DNA of 64,000 bases from Lachnospiraceae bacterium. GTDB taxonomy: Bacteria > Bacillota > Clostridia > Lachnospirales > Lachnospiraceae. The stretch covers positions 1 to 64,000 of the forward strand of contig JAFXJR010000100.1 of assembly GCA_017532145.1 (NCBI GenBank), written 5' to 3'. Positions 1 to 7,656 of the stretch are shown here, piece by piece. The notes beneath the pieces are model-generated. The model made no database searches, had not been told where the DNA came from, and saw only the letters and a list, made by a program, of their open reading frames with translations. The translations under genes and the position numbers were made by a program. Positions within the stretch are counted from its first letter, which is position 1. Every line of letters starts with the position of its first letter.

Positions 1-375
1 GATAAGGGAATGGGAGTTTTTAATGGCGACATGGGGATGATTAAGGAAATTAATGATTTTTCCCAGACGCTGACGGTGGAATATGATGAGCATCGCAGAG
101 TGTCTTATGCCTTTGCCCAAGTGGAAGAGATAGAGTTAGCCTATGCGGTAACGATTCATAAATCTCGAGGCAGTGAATATCCGGCAGTGATTCTGCCTCT
201 GCTGGCAGGTCCCAAAATGCTGTTTAACCGAAATCTGTTATATACAGGGGTGACCAGAGCAAAATCCTGTGTAACCATACTGGGCAGCCGGCAGACAGTG
301 GAGAATATGATTGCTAATGGCTACCAGAATAAAAGATATACCAGCTTAGCTGATAGAATTCGGGAGATGATGTAG
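1..375 (+). CDS. recD2: RecD2-type ATP-dependent DNA helicase, C-terminal part
   Basis: Only the last 124 codons are inside the window; the reading frame is open from base 1, so the gene starts upstream. The visible part has the signature of the C-terminal helicase domain 2B of RecD/TraA superfamily 1B helicases: a KGMGVFNGDMG segment, then the SH3-like insertion, then ELAYAVTIHKSRGSEYPAVI (helicase motif V, where Q is usual before GSEY and R is found here) and LLYTGVTRAK (motif VI with the arginine finger). These enzymes unwind DNA 5'-3' and are linked to DNA repair in bacteria lacking RecBCD. It lies about 90 bases upstream of comF on the same strand. The start and N-terminal domains cannot be judged. 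Confidence 0.88.
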   Translation, partial: DKGMGVFNGDMGMIKEINDFSQTLTVEYDEHRRVSYAFAQVEEIELAYAVTIHKSRGSEYPAVILPLLAGPKMLFNRNLLYTGVTRAKSCVTILGSRQTVENMIANGYQNKRYTSLADRIREMM

Positions 376-462
376 CAGCGGATAACCGATGAAGAGATAT
401 GAAAGGAGAGCGTAACTATACAAAAAAAGAAAGGAAAGCTGTTACAGGGCAGAGAACTTCTG

Positions 463-1146
463 TTGGATATTTTATTTCCCAGAAGATGTCCTGTCTGTGA
501 TAGGATAGTCAGATTTAGAAAAGAGTATCTGTGTCCTGACTGTCGGGATACGATAAAGTATGTGGAAGACCCTACTTGTATGAAGTGTGGAAAAGCGCTG
601 AGAGAGGAGACAGAGTATTGCCGTGATTGTGCCGGAAAAAGACATTGGTACAGACAGGGAGCAGCCGTCTTTGAATATGGGAGTGTAGCCCCTGCTCTCT
701 ATCGTTTTAAGTATGGGGGAAGACAGGAGTATGCCGATTTTTTTGGAAAGGAAATGGCAGCCAGGCTGGGCAGACAGATGGTCTCGTGGAAGCCGGATGC
801 TCTGATACCTGTTCCTGTGCATACTTCCAGAAAAAGGAGGAGAGGGTATAATCAGGCAGAGCTTTTGGCAGCTGTAGTATCCAGAGAAATGGGGATTCCC
901 TTACGAACAGATTTGGTAAAGCGGATGAGAAAAACACTGCCTCAGAAGAACTTAAACAGTATACAGAGACAAAATAATTTGAAAAAGGCTTTTAAAATCC
1001 AGAAAAATGATGTAAAATTAAGTACAATTATAATTATTGACGATATTTATACAACAGGGAGTACTGTCGATGCCCTGGCTGCAGTATTGCTGGCAAGTGG
1101 GGTAAAAGAGGTATATTATGCAGCATTGGCTATTGGCAGTGGATGA
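463..1146 (+). CDS. comF: ComF family protein (amidophosphoribosyltransferase-like)
   Basis: A 227-residue ComFC-type protein. The N-terminus has a zinc-ribbon with four CxxC pairs (CPVC, CPDC, CMKC, CRDC) and the C-terminus has a type I phosphoribosyltransferase fold ending in the PRPP-binding motif IIIIDDIYTTGSTVDAL. In Bacillus, ComFC is needed for DNA uptake in competence; in other firmicutes the exact role is unclear. The annotated start is a TTG at 463 with no good ribosome-binding site. The frame is open back to base 403, and a strong AAAGGAG (402-408) sits 9 bases before an ATA codon at 418. Starting there adds the leucine-rich stretch that ComF proteins normally have before FPRRC, so the true start may be that rare ATA. 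It overlaps or abuts the next gene. Confidence 0.85.
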   Translation: MDILFPRRCPVCDRIVRFRKEYLCPDCRDTIKYVEDPTCMKCGKALREETEYCRDCAGKRHWYRQGAAVFEYGSVAPALYRFKYGGRQEYADFFGKEMAARLGRQMVSWKPDALIPVPVHTSRKRRRGYNQAELLAAVVSREMGIPLRTDLVKRMRKTLPQKNLNSIQRQNNLKKAFKIQKNDVKLSTIIIIDDIYTTGSTVDALAAVLLASGVKEVYYAALAIGSG

Positions 1147-1172
1147 CAGAAAATTTAGTGAAAGGCTCGGTG

Positions 1173-1592
1173 ATGGACATGGATGTACGAAACTGTAAAA
1201 AATGTGGAAAGCTTTTTAATCATGCGATAGGACCGGTAATCTGTCCTCTTTGTAAGGAGCAGTTGGAAGAGAAGTTCCAGGAGGTAAAAAAATATATCCG
1301 GGATCATCCGGGCTGTGGAATTGCAGAGGTTTCTGATGAATGTGAAGTTTCTCAACAGCAGATTAAGCAGTGGTTGCGGGACGAAAGACTGCAGTTTTCA
1401 GAGGATTCACCAGTGGGTCTGAATTGTGAAAACTGTAATGCGATGATTCGCAGTGGACGTTTCTGCGATAAGTGTAAGCTGGAAATGACCCATAGCCTGC
1501 AGAATATGTATAAATCGGAGCATAAGCCTGTAGAGCATGAAAAGCCAAAGGATTACAAGGATAATGCCAGAATGCGTTATCTGGATCATTAG
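1173..1592 (+). CDS. yvyF: YvyF/TIGR03826-like flagellar operon protein
   Basis: About 139 residues with a zinc-ribbon at each end: CKKCGKLF plus CPLC near the N-terminus, and CENC plus CDKC near the C-terminus. Between them is a small helix-turn-helix-like segment (SQQQIKQWLRDERL). This arrangement matches the YvyF family, which in Bacillus lies directly after comFC and before flgM. Function is not firmly established; it is thought to act in flagellar gene expression. I chose ATG 1173 because AAAGG lies 6 bases ahead and it puts the first cysteine at residue 8. An in-frame ATG at 1143 overlaps the comF stop by 4 bases and is an alternative. No flgM follows; the next gene is a membrane protein. 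Confidence 0.72.
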   Translation: MDMDVRNCKKCGKLFNHAIGPVICPLCKEQLEEKFQEVKKYIRDHPGCGIAEVSDECEVSQQQIKQWLRDERLQFSEDSPVGLNCENCNAMIRSGRFCDKCKLEMTHSLQNMYKSEHKPVEHEKPKDYKDNARMRYLDH

Positions 1593-1601
1593 GAGAAAGA
1601 G

Positions 1602-1991
1602 ATGTTGAACCAGGATAGAATTATTCTGATGACAAAGCTGGCTGCTTATGAAGAGGATAAGGGAAAAAAGAGCAGTGTCATTATGGGTTATTTCAGGGGG
1701 GACTATGTGTGGTTTCACCTAGTGAAATCAATTATCTGCGGTACCCTGGCCTTTGGAATCATTTTTGCTATGTATATTTTTTATGATTTTGAAGTGTTTA
1801 TGACAGAGATTTATAAAATGGATCTGTTGGCTTTTGGTAAATCCGTACTAATCAAATATTTTGTTTCCATTGGTCTTTATTCTATTATTTCCTATGCTGT
1901 CTATAGCTATCAGTATGCTAAGGCAAAAAACAACACAGCATTGTATAGGAGTAATCTGGCTAGACTGTCCGGCATGTATGAAAAGCTGTGA
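1602..1991 (+). CDS. small two-helix membrane protein of unknown function
   Basis: 129 residues. The N-terminal 40 residues are charged and soluble. Two clear membrane segments follow, roughly residues 43-65 (ICGTLAFGIIFAMYIFY) and 80-102 (VLIKYFVSIGLYSIISYAV), and then a short basic and polar tail. It starts 9 bases after yvyF with an AGGAGAAAG ribosome-binding site, so it is probably co-transcribed with comF-yvyF. I do not recognise a named domain. Confidence 0.65.
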   Translation: MLNQDRIILMTKLAAYEEDKGKKSSVIMGYFRGDYVWFHLVKSIICGTLAFGIIFAMYIFYDFEVFMTEIYKMDLLAFGKSVLIKYFVSIGLYSIISYAVYSYQYAKAKNNTALYRSNLARLSGMYEKL

Positions 1992-2079
1992 CTATCCTTT
2001 GAGGATTTATCCGGGAGAGCGGCCGGACAGTGACGATAAAACAGAAAACAGGGAGAGGATGCCCTGAAAGGAAATTACT

Positions 2080-3315
2080 ATGACATCATTACTTGTGGCA
2101 AAGCAAGCTTTAAAAAAATTTTATGGAAAGTATGAGGTATATTTAATCCCTCTGATGAAGTTTCTGCTTTCCTTTATCAGTTTGCTGGCAATCAATGCAA
2201 AATTAAAATTTATGTCCAGACTGGACAGTATTGTAGTAGTTCTGGTGGTGGCACTGATGTGTTCCTTTATGCCCAGGAATTTTATTATCCTGTCAGCAGC
2301 AGCATTTGTACTTCTGCATGTATATGCCCTGTCGATGGAATGTGCTATCATTGTATTGGCAGTATTCTTGTTGATTTTTTTATTGTATTTTCGATTTTCG
2401 CCCAAGGATACGGTACTGATAGTTTTAACCCCTCTCTGCTTCTGGCTGCATATTCCTTATGTAATTCCCATCGTGGCAGGTTTACTGGGCAATCCTTCCT
2501 GTGTGGTATCAGTAGGTTGTGGAACAGTGGTCTATTATCTGCTTGCCTATGTGGCTGGCAGTACGAAGGCAATTGCTGGTTTGGAAGGAGAGGAAGTAAC
2601 TGTTAAATTTCGTTTTTTAATAGACGGCATACTGAGCAATAGAGAGATGGTGACGACTCTGGCAGCCTTTTCCATTACTCTTATTCTGGTATATTTAATC
2701 AGAAGACTGTCTTTAGACTATTCCTGGACGATTGCTATCGTAGCAGGTGCTTTGGTAAACATGATGATTTTTCTGATGGGAGAGCTGATGTTGGATACCA
2801 AGGTATCGATTGGCGGGATGCTGGCAGGAACAGTTGTATCAGTACTGATTGCATTTGTGGTAAAATTTTTTGCATTTAATGTGGACTATGCCCGAATAGA
2901 GAAGGTGCAGTTTGAGGATGATGAATATTATTATTATGTAAAGGCTGTACCTAAGATTATAGTGGCAGCTCCCGAACGCACCATAAAAAAAATTAATCAA
3001 CGAAAGAAGCAGCGTCCTGTTCAGAAAAATACTGCCCCCAAAGGCGGAAGTTCTAAAGGAACACTGATGAAGGGAGCCACTTCCCGGACAGGAGGTTCTG
3101 GTGGGACTTCTTCAAAAGCTGTATCATCGAAAGCAACAGCATCGGGAATGGGAGCTGCTGAGACAGCAAGAGGTACAGAGGCCAGAAAGAGAGCAGTTGA
3201 GGAAGTATCCTCCAGGATGTCAGCAGGTATGGAACAGGAAGAGGCTGCACCAAAGAGTACAGAAGGAAAAAGTAAAGAGAGACAGCAGCAAGGGGATACC
3301 GGCATGCCGGAATGA
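2080..3315 (+). CDS. polytopic membrane protein, unknown, with low-complexity C-terminal tail
   Basis: 411 residues. The first 290 contain about nine hydrophobic spans separated by short loops, including a pair resembling small solute-transporter or permease helices. From about residue 295 the protein becomes a basic, Ser/Gly/Thr/Ala/Lys-rich low-complexity tail (over 100 residues), probably cytoplasmic. The ribosome-binding site is AAAGGAAA, 7 bases before the ATG. It ends 25 bases before cdaA on the same strand, which hints at co-expression with the c-di-AMP operon. No catalytic motif is visible. The tail is the likely reason for spurious antisense ORFs here. Confidence 0.68.
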   Translation: MTSLLVAKQALKKFYGKYEVYLIPLMKFLLSFISLLAINAKLKFMSRLDSIVVVLVVALMCSFMPRNFIILSAAAFVLLHVYALSMECAIIVLAVFLLIFLLYFRFSPKDTVLIVLTPLCFWLHIPYVIPIVAGLLGNPSCVVSVGCGTVVYYLLAYVAGSTKAIAGLEGEEVTVKFRFLIDGILSNREMVTTLAAFSITLILVYLIRRLSLDYSWTIAIVAGALVNMMIFLMGELMLDTKVSIGGMLAGTVVSVLIAFVVKFFAFNVDYARIEKVQFEDDEYYYYVKAVPKIIVAAPERTIKKINQRKKQRPVQKNTAPKGGSSKGTLMKGATSRTGGSGGTSSKAVSSKATASGMGAAETARGTEARKRAVEEVSSRMSAGMEQEEAAPKSTEGKSKERQQQGDTGMPE

Positions 3316-3340
3316 TTAAAAAAAGACTGGAATGAGTTAA

Positions 3341-4213
3341 ATGCAGCAGATTCAACAGATTTTAGACACATATTTTAGGCGTATGCCAAGCCTCAGATGG
3401 ACGGATATTGCAGAAATTGTAATTATTTCCTTTCTGGTATACCATATCTTAGTGTGGGTAAAAAATACAAAGGCATGGTCTTTATTAAAGGGTGTCGTAG
3501 TAATTGCTATTTTTCTGATAATAGCTGTGATTTTTAATATGACAACCATTCTCTGGATTGCACAGAATGTAATGGGAATAGCTGCTACTGTTATTATTGT
3601 TATTCTACAGCCGGAGCTGAGAAGGGCGTTGGAAGAGCTGGGAAGAAAAAATATTATCGCTTCCATTTTTCCCTTTGATATGGGAAAGATGGAAGTAGGT
3701 TTTTTTTCAGACCGTACAATCAATGAAATTACCAAGGCCTGCGTGGAGATGGGAAAGGTAAAGACAGGAGCTCTTATTGTGGTAGAGCAGCATCAGTCGC
3801 TGGCAGAGTATGAAAGAACGGGAATCGACATAGATGGGGTGGTATCCAGCCAGCTATTGATTAATATTTTTGAGCATAATACACCGTTACATGATGGAGC
3901 CGTGATTATACGCGGTAATCGGGTTATCTCAGCCACCTGTTACCTTCCCCTTTCAGACAACATGGCACTGAGTAAGGATTTAGGAACCCGGCATCGGGCT
4001 GCTGTAGGTATTTCTGAGGCTACGGATTCTATGACGATTATCGTCTCAGAGGAGACCGGAAAAATCAGTGTGGCCTATGAAGGAAAACTGGAACGTAGTT
4101 TAAGTGGTGATGAGCTGAAGGAGAAGCTATACCTTGTTCAAAATAAGCCAGTGGAGGAGAAGAAACGTAAGATTGGAAAAGGAAGGGAAAAGAATGCGAA
4201 GGAAACTGACTGA
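3341..4213 (+). CDS. cdaA: diadenylate cyclase CdaA (DacA)
   Basis: 290 residues with three N-terminal membrane helices (about 24-40, 48-68, 72-92) followed by a DisA_N-type cyclase domain. The catalytic DGA motif is at residues 185-187 and the RHRAA motif at 217-221. It condenses two ATP into c-di-AMP at the inner face of the membrane. This second messenger controls potassium and osmolyte transport and cell-wall balance. The gene is first of the conserved cdaA-cdaR-glmM order, in which CdaR and GlmM modulate the cyclase. The 3' end overlaps the likely cdaR start by 20 bases. The length and motif spacing fit the family. Confidence 0.95.
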   Translation: MQQIQQILDTYFRRMPSLRWTDIAEIVIISFLVYHILVWVKNTKAWSLLKGVVVIAIFLIIAVIFNMTTILWIAQNVMGIAATVIIVILQPELRRALEELGRKNIIASIFPFDMGKMEVGFFSDRTINEITKACVEMGKVKTGALIVVEQHQSLAEYERTGIDIDGVVSSQLLINIFEHNTPLHDGAVIIRGNRVISATCYLPLSDNMALSKDLGTRHRAAVGISEATDSMTIIVSEETGKISVAYEGKLERSLSGDELKEKLYLVQNKPVEEKKRKIGKGREKNAKETD

Positions 4214-5480
4214 AAATCTTGGACTGAAAATAGGTTCTATTCTGTTTTCCGTAATTCTGTGGCTTCTGGTCACGAATATAAGCAATCCTTCCTCCAGGCT
4301 GATTATCGACAATGTTCCTGTCAGGATTATTAATACAGATTTGATTACCAGCCAGGGAAAGGTATATGAGGTATTAGAGGGGTCAGACACTATTGATACG
4401 GTTACGATTATGCTTCCCCGCTCTCTTTACGACAGTATTAGTGTAGACAATATTGTGGCTATTGCAGATATGAAAAATTTAACCAATGTTAATACCATTA
4501 AAATAGAACTGTCTACCAATAAATATAATGAAAGTCTGGATAGTATTACAGGCAGCTCTGATACAGTAAAGCTGAATATTGAGGATAGGAAAAGTATTTC
4601 TATTCCGTTGACTGCATCGGCTACCGGTACATTACAGGAAGGCTATGTAATTGGCAATGTGACGACGGATCAGAATCTGGTAAGGGTATCAGGACCGGAA
4701 TCCATAATTTCAAGAATAGAAAAAGCAGAGGTAAACGTAGGCGTAACCGGCTTTACTTCAGATATTGGTACCAATGCAGAAATAAAGCTGTATGATGGAG
4801 AAGGGATAGAGATTCCCAAAAAAAGCCTGTCTTTAAATATCAATAATGTAGGAGTTCAGGTAGAGATACTTACGACAAAAGAGGTACCTATTCGTTTTAC
4901 TGCTTCCGGAGTACCGGCAGAAGGATATCGGGCTACAGGAGCAGTGGTAAGTACACCGGAAACCCTAGTCCTGGCAGGAAAAAGCAATATTTTAAAGAAT
5001 CTGTCGGTGATTCATGTACAGGATAATGTGATAGATTTAACCGGTGCTACCGGAAATGTAACAGCTACAGTAGATATCAGAGACTATCTGCCGGCAAATA
5101 CGAATCTGGGAATTAAGGAGTTTGATGGTAATGTAACAGTGACTGCTTTTGTGGAAAAGGAGACAGTAAGAAATATCCAGATTAAAAAGCAGGAGGATAT
5201 TGAACTGACAAATATACCAGAGGGCTATTATGCTATGTTTTCCACCTATGAGGACGAGTTTTATATTCAGGTAAAAGGGTTAGCAGAAGATTTGGCAGCT
5301 CTTGATGAAAATCAGATTAAAGGAACGATTGATATTGCACAGCTGCTGGAATCGGGAGCTATTGAAGAACTGAAGGAGGGAGACTATGATGTCCATCTGG
5401 CATTTAATCTTCCAGACACAGTTAGCTTAAGAGAAAAAATAACAGTTAGAGTAAACTTAAGAGAAAAAGCAGAAGAGTGA
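4194..5480 (+). CDS. cdaR: YbbR-domain protein CdaR, regulator of CdaA
   Basis: 428 residues from ATG 4194, which has a GGAAGGG ribosome-binding site and overlaps the end of cdaA. A TTG 60 bases upstream would be an unsupported extension. A single N-terminal membrane anchor (IGSILFSVILWLLVTN, near residues 12-28) is followed by four extracellular YbbR repeats, each with beta-rich segments such as VRVSGPESIIS and LVLAGKSNIL. In Bacillus and Listeria, CdaR binds CdaA through the membrane and tunes c-di-AMP synthesis. Gene order cdaA-cdaR-glmM supports the same role here. Confidence 0.9.
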   Translation: MRRKLTENLGLKIGSILFSVILWLLVTNISNPSSRLIIDNVPVRIINTDLITSQGKVYEVLEGSDTIDTVTIMLPRSLYDSISVDNIVAIADMKNLTNVNTIKIELSTNKYNESLDSITGSSDTVKLNIEDRKSISIPLTASATGTLQEGYVIGNVTTDQNLVRVSGPESIISRIEKAEVNVGVTGFTSDIGTNAEIKLYDGEGIEIPKKSLSLNINNVGVQVEILTTKEVPIRFTASGVPAEGYRATGAVVSTPETLVLAGKSNILKNLSVIHVQDNVIDLTGATGNVTATVDIRDYLPANTNLGIKEFDGNVTVTAFVEKETVRNIQIKKQEDIELTNIPEGYYAMFSTYEDEFYIQVKGLAEDLAALDENQIKGTIDIAQLLESGAIEELKEGDYDVHLAFNLPDTVSLREKITVRVNLREKAEE

Positions 5481-5502
5481 AATAGAGAGAGAGAGTAAAG
5501 TT

Positions 5503-6852
5503 ATGGGCAGATTGTTTGGGACAGATGGTGTCCGCGGAGTTGCCAATGAGGAGCTTACACCTATGCTTGCCATGCAGCTTGGGCAGGCAGGAGCCTGTGT
5601 ACTGACAAAGGAAAAAGCACATAAGCCGACGATAATGATAGGCTGTGATACACGTATTTCTGGTGATATGTTGGCTAATGCCCTAATGGCGGGAGCCTGC
5701 TCAGTAGGAGCCAACTGTGTCTATGTGGGCGTACTTCCTACGCCAGCTATTGCCTATCTCACAAGGAAGTATAAGGTGGATGCAGGAGTAGTTATTTCTG
5801 CTTCTCATAATCCAGTGGAATTTAATGGAATCAAGTTCTTTGATGGGGATGGGTATAAGCTGCCGGATTCTCTGGAGGATGAGATTGAAGCCATGATTAA
5901 AAGTGAGATGAAGGGGATAAAGTTTCCCACAGGTACAGGAGTAGGAAAGATTAAGTATCGGACGGATGCCAGAGAAGAGTATATTAACCACTCCATTCGT
6001 TCGGTGAAGGTAGATTTACAAGGGATGAAAATTGTAGCGGACTGTGCGGAGGGAGCTTCTTATTATACCTCCATAGAAGCCTTGCGGGAGTTAGGTGCGG
6101 AGGTAGTAGCCATTCATAACAGCCCGGATGGAACCAATATCAATGCCAACTGTGGTTCCACCCATATGGAGGAACTTCAGGCCAGGGTAGTATATGAAAA
6201 GGCCAATGTGGGGCTGGCCTTTGATGGGGATGCTGACAGATTACTGGCTGTAGATGAAACCGGAGCCATAGTGGATGGAGACCAGATTATGGCCATTATA
6301 GGCAACCATATGAAGAATCAGGGCAGACTGAAGCAGAACAGGATAGTGGCTACAGTAATGAGTAATCTGGGATTTTTTCTCATGGGTGAAAAGTGTGGGA
6401 TTCAAATAGACCAGACGAAAGTAGGCGACAGGTATGTGTTGGAACGAATGCGGGAAATAGGAGCAAATCTGGGAGGAGAGCAGTCGGGACATATTATCTT
6501 TCTGGATGAGAATACCACAGGAGACGGTTTGTTAAGTGCATTGCATCTGCTTCAGGTAATGGTGGAGACGAACCAGTCCTTGTCGGAGCTGTCCCAGATT
6601 ATGGAGGTACTTCCTCAGGCTCTGGTGAATGCAAAGGTACCAAATCATAAAAAGGAACATTATATGGACTATCCGGAGATTGCAGAGGCCATTCAGGTTC
6701 TCGAACAGAAATTTGCAGGAGAGGGAAGGGTGCTAATCAGACCCTCGGGAACAGAACCTATGGTGAGGGTAATGATTGAAGGAAAGCAGAAGCAGCAGAT
6801 TGATGAAGAAGCGAGGAGACTGGCCAACCTAATCCAGCATATTATGTTATAG
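5503..6852 (+). CDS. glmM: phosphoglucosamine mutase GlmM
   Basis: 449 residues, the usual length. It converts glucosamine-6-phosphate to glucosamine-1-phosphate, the step before UDP-GlcNAc in peptidoglycan synthesis. Visible motifs are the N-terminal GRLFGTDGVRG, the phosphoserine loop ISASHNPVEFNGIK (catalytic Ser101), the metal-binding DGDADR, GGEQSGH for sugar recognition, and the phosphate-binding RPSGTEPMVRVM near the C-terminus. It lies 22 bases after cdaR. In related bacteria GlmM also inhibits CdaA by direct binding, which links cell-wall precursor supply to c-di-AMP. Confidence 0.97.
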   Translation: MGRLFGTDGVRGVANEELTPMLAMQLGQAGACVLTKEKAHKPTIMIGCDTRISGDMLANALMAGACSVGANCVYVGVLPTPAIAYLTRKYKVDAGVVISASHNPVEFNGIKFFDGDGYKLPDSLEDEIEAMIKSEMKGIKFPTGTGVGKIKYRTDAREEYINHSIRSVKVDLQGMKIVADCAEGASYYTSIEALRELGAEVVAIHNSPDGTNINANCGSTHMEELQARVVYEKANVGLAFDGDADRLLAVDETGAIVDGDQIMAIIGNHMKNQGRLKQNRIVATVMSNLGFFLMGEKCGIQIDQTKVGDRYVLERMREIGANLGGEQSGHIIFLDENTTGDGLLSALHLLQVMVETNQSLSELSQIMEVLPQALVNAKVPNHKKEHYMDYPEIAEAIQVLEQKFAGEGRVLIRPSGTEPMVRVMIEGKQKQQIDEEARRLANLIQHIML

Positions 6853-6878
6853 AAGGGAAGGAATAGGTTACTTTGTAC

Positions 6879-6932
6879 ATCCACGCCATACACTCTGCTG
6901 CAGGGAATGGAGAGAGGTGTAAATTCAGCCAG
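6879..6932 (+). repeat. dispersed palindromic repeat family B, copy 1
   Basis: An imperfect hairpin (ATCCACGCC ... GGGAATGGAG) followed by TGTAAATTCAGCC. The same arrangement in reverse orientation occurs at 47216-47271, and a decayed copy lies near 60701-60752. It fills the gap after glmM. Confidence 0.6.
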
Positions 6933-7021
6933 GACATCGCCTGTCTCGCTACAGGCAACTTTAGATGCAGGTGAATGATAACCAGGAATACTGAATTTTT
7001 ATACAGGTTCTATGATTAGGC

Positions 7022-7050
7022 TTCACAAGTAAGGAAAAAAATGGTATAGT
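7022..7050 (+). promoter_or_regulatory. sigma-A type promoter for ptsH
   Basis: TTCACA, a 17-base spacer, then TATAGT. This would give an untranslated leader of about 80 bases before the HPr gene. Confidence 0.6.
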
Positions 7051-7138
7051 AGGTAAGGGTAGCTAACAGGATACAAATAGTTGCAGGAAAGAAAACATAT
7101 GTGGTAAAGATAGTATGTGTATTGGAGGAGACGAGGAT

Positions 7139-7408
7139 ATGGTAAGCCAGAAGGTAGTGATTAAAAACCCAACAGGGCTGCATCTACGGCCGGCAGGTAT
7201 TCTATGTAAAGAAGCAATGCAGTTTAAATCGCATATTACTTTCAGTTATAGAGATAAAGAGAATACGGCGAATGCAAAAAGCGTGTTAAGTGTACTGGGA
7301 GCCTGTGTAAAATGTGGTGATGAGGTAGAGTTTTTCTGTGAGGGAGAGGACGAAGAGGAAGCATTAAAAACTCTTATTCTAGCAATAGAAAACGGTCTTG
7401 GAGAGTAG
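7139..7408 (+). CDS. ptsH: HPr family phosphocarrier protein
   Basis: 89 residues. The phosphocarrier active site is in NPTGLHLRPAG with His15; the regulatory serine region is NAKSVLSVLGA (Ser48, equivalent to Ser46 of Bacillus HPr). HPr relays phosphate from enzyme I to sugar-specific enzymes II and, when phosphorylated on serine, takes part in carbon catabolite repression. The start is ATG 7139, preceded by GGAGGAGACGAGG; an upstream in-frame ATG at 7115 lacks a good site. It is a single-gene unit with its own promoter and a strong terminator. The sequence around the serine is less typical, so a Crh-like or diverged HPr is possible. Confidence 0.9.
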   Translation: MVSQKVVIKNPTGLHLRPAGILCKEAMQFKSHITFSYRDKENTANAKSVLSVLGACVKCGDEVEFFCEGEDEEEALKTLILAIENGLGE

Positions 7409-7468
7409 AAGGAAACAGGCAGCTGCCAGAATCAGCTTTGTGATGCATGTATATCAGATAAGTAATAT

Positions 7469-7495
7469 AAGCCGGCTCTCTTGAGCCGGTTTTTG
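7469..7495 (+). terminator. rho-independent terminator after ptsH
   Basis: Perfect stem CCGGCTC / GAGCCGG with a 4-base loop (7472-7489), followed by TTTTT. Confidence 0.85.
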
Positions 7496-7534
7496 ATGTT
7501 CTATTTTTGTATTTACCCGAATCAATAAAGTTGT

Positions 7535-7610
7535 CTTTAAGCGGATAAGCAGATAGGTAGGGAAAGGCACTGAAGTTGAATCGGATGATGGTGAATATCC
7601 GCTTTGAACA
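7535..7610 (+). repeat. dispersed motif family C (AAGCGGATA ... TATCCGCTT), copy 1
   Basis: AAGCGGATA near 7539 and GAATATCCGCTTTGA near 7600 form a spaced inverted repeat. GTGAATATCCGCTTT recurs at 16208, a variant GGGAATATCTGCTTT occurs at 47309, and a reverse-strand version lies at 30453-30475. Confidence 0.4.
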
Positions 7611-7656
7611 GGAGTATGATTAGCATAAGTTGTATGGGAAAAGGGAGGAAGAGGTT

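Noticed and set aside
3021..3371. Two antisense frames across the low-complexity tail of the membrane protein
   Set aside because: They arise from biased composition of the Ser/Ala/Gly/Lys tail.
7496..7656. T-box or leader peptide attenuator before leuA
   Set aside because: No T-box AGGGTGGNACCGCG or leucine-rich leader; the interval is short and consists of repeat-like palindromes.
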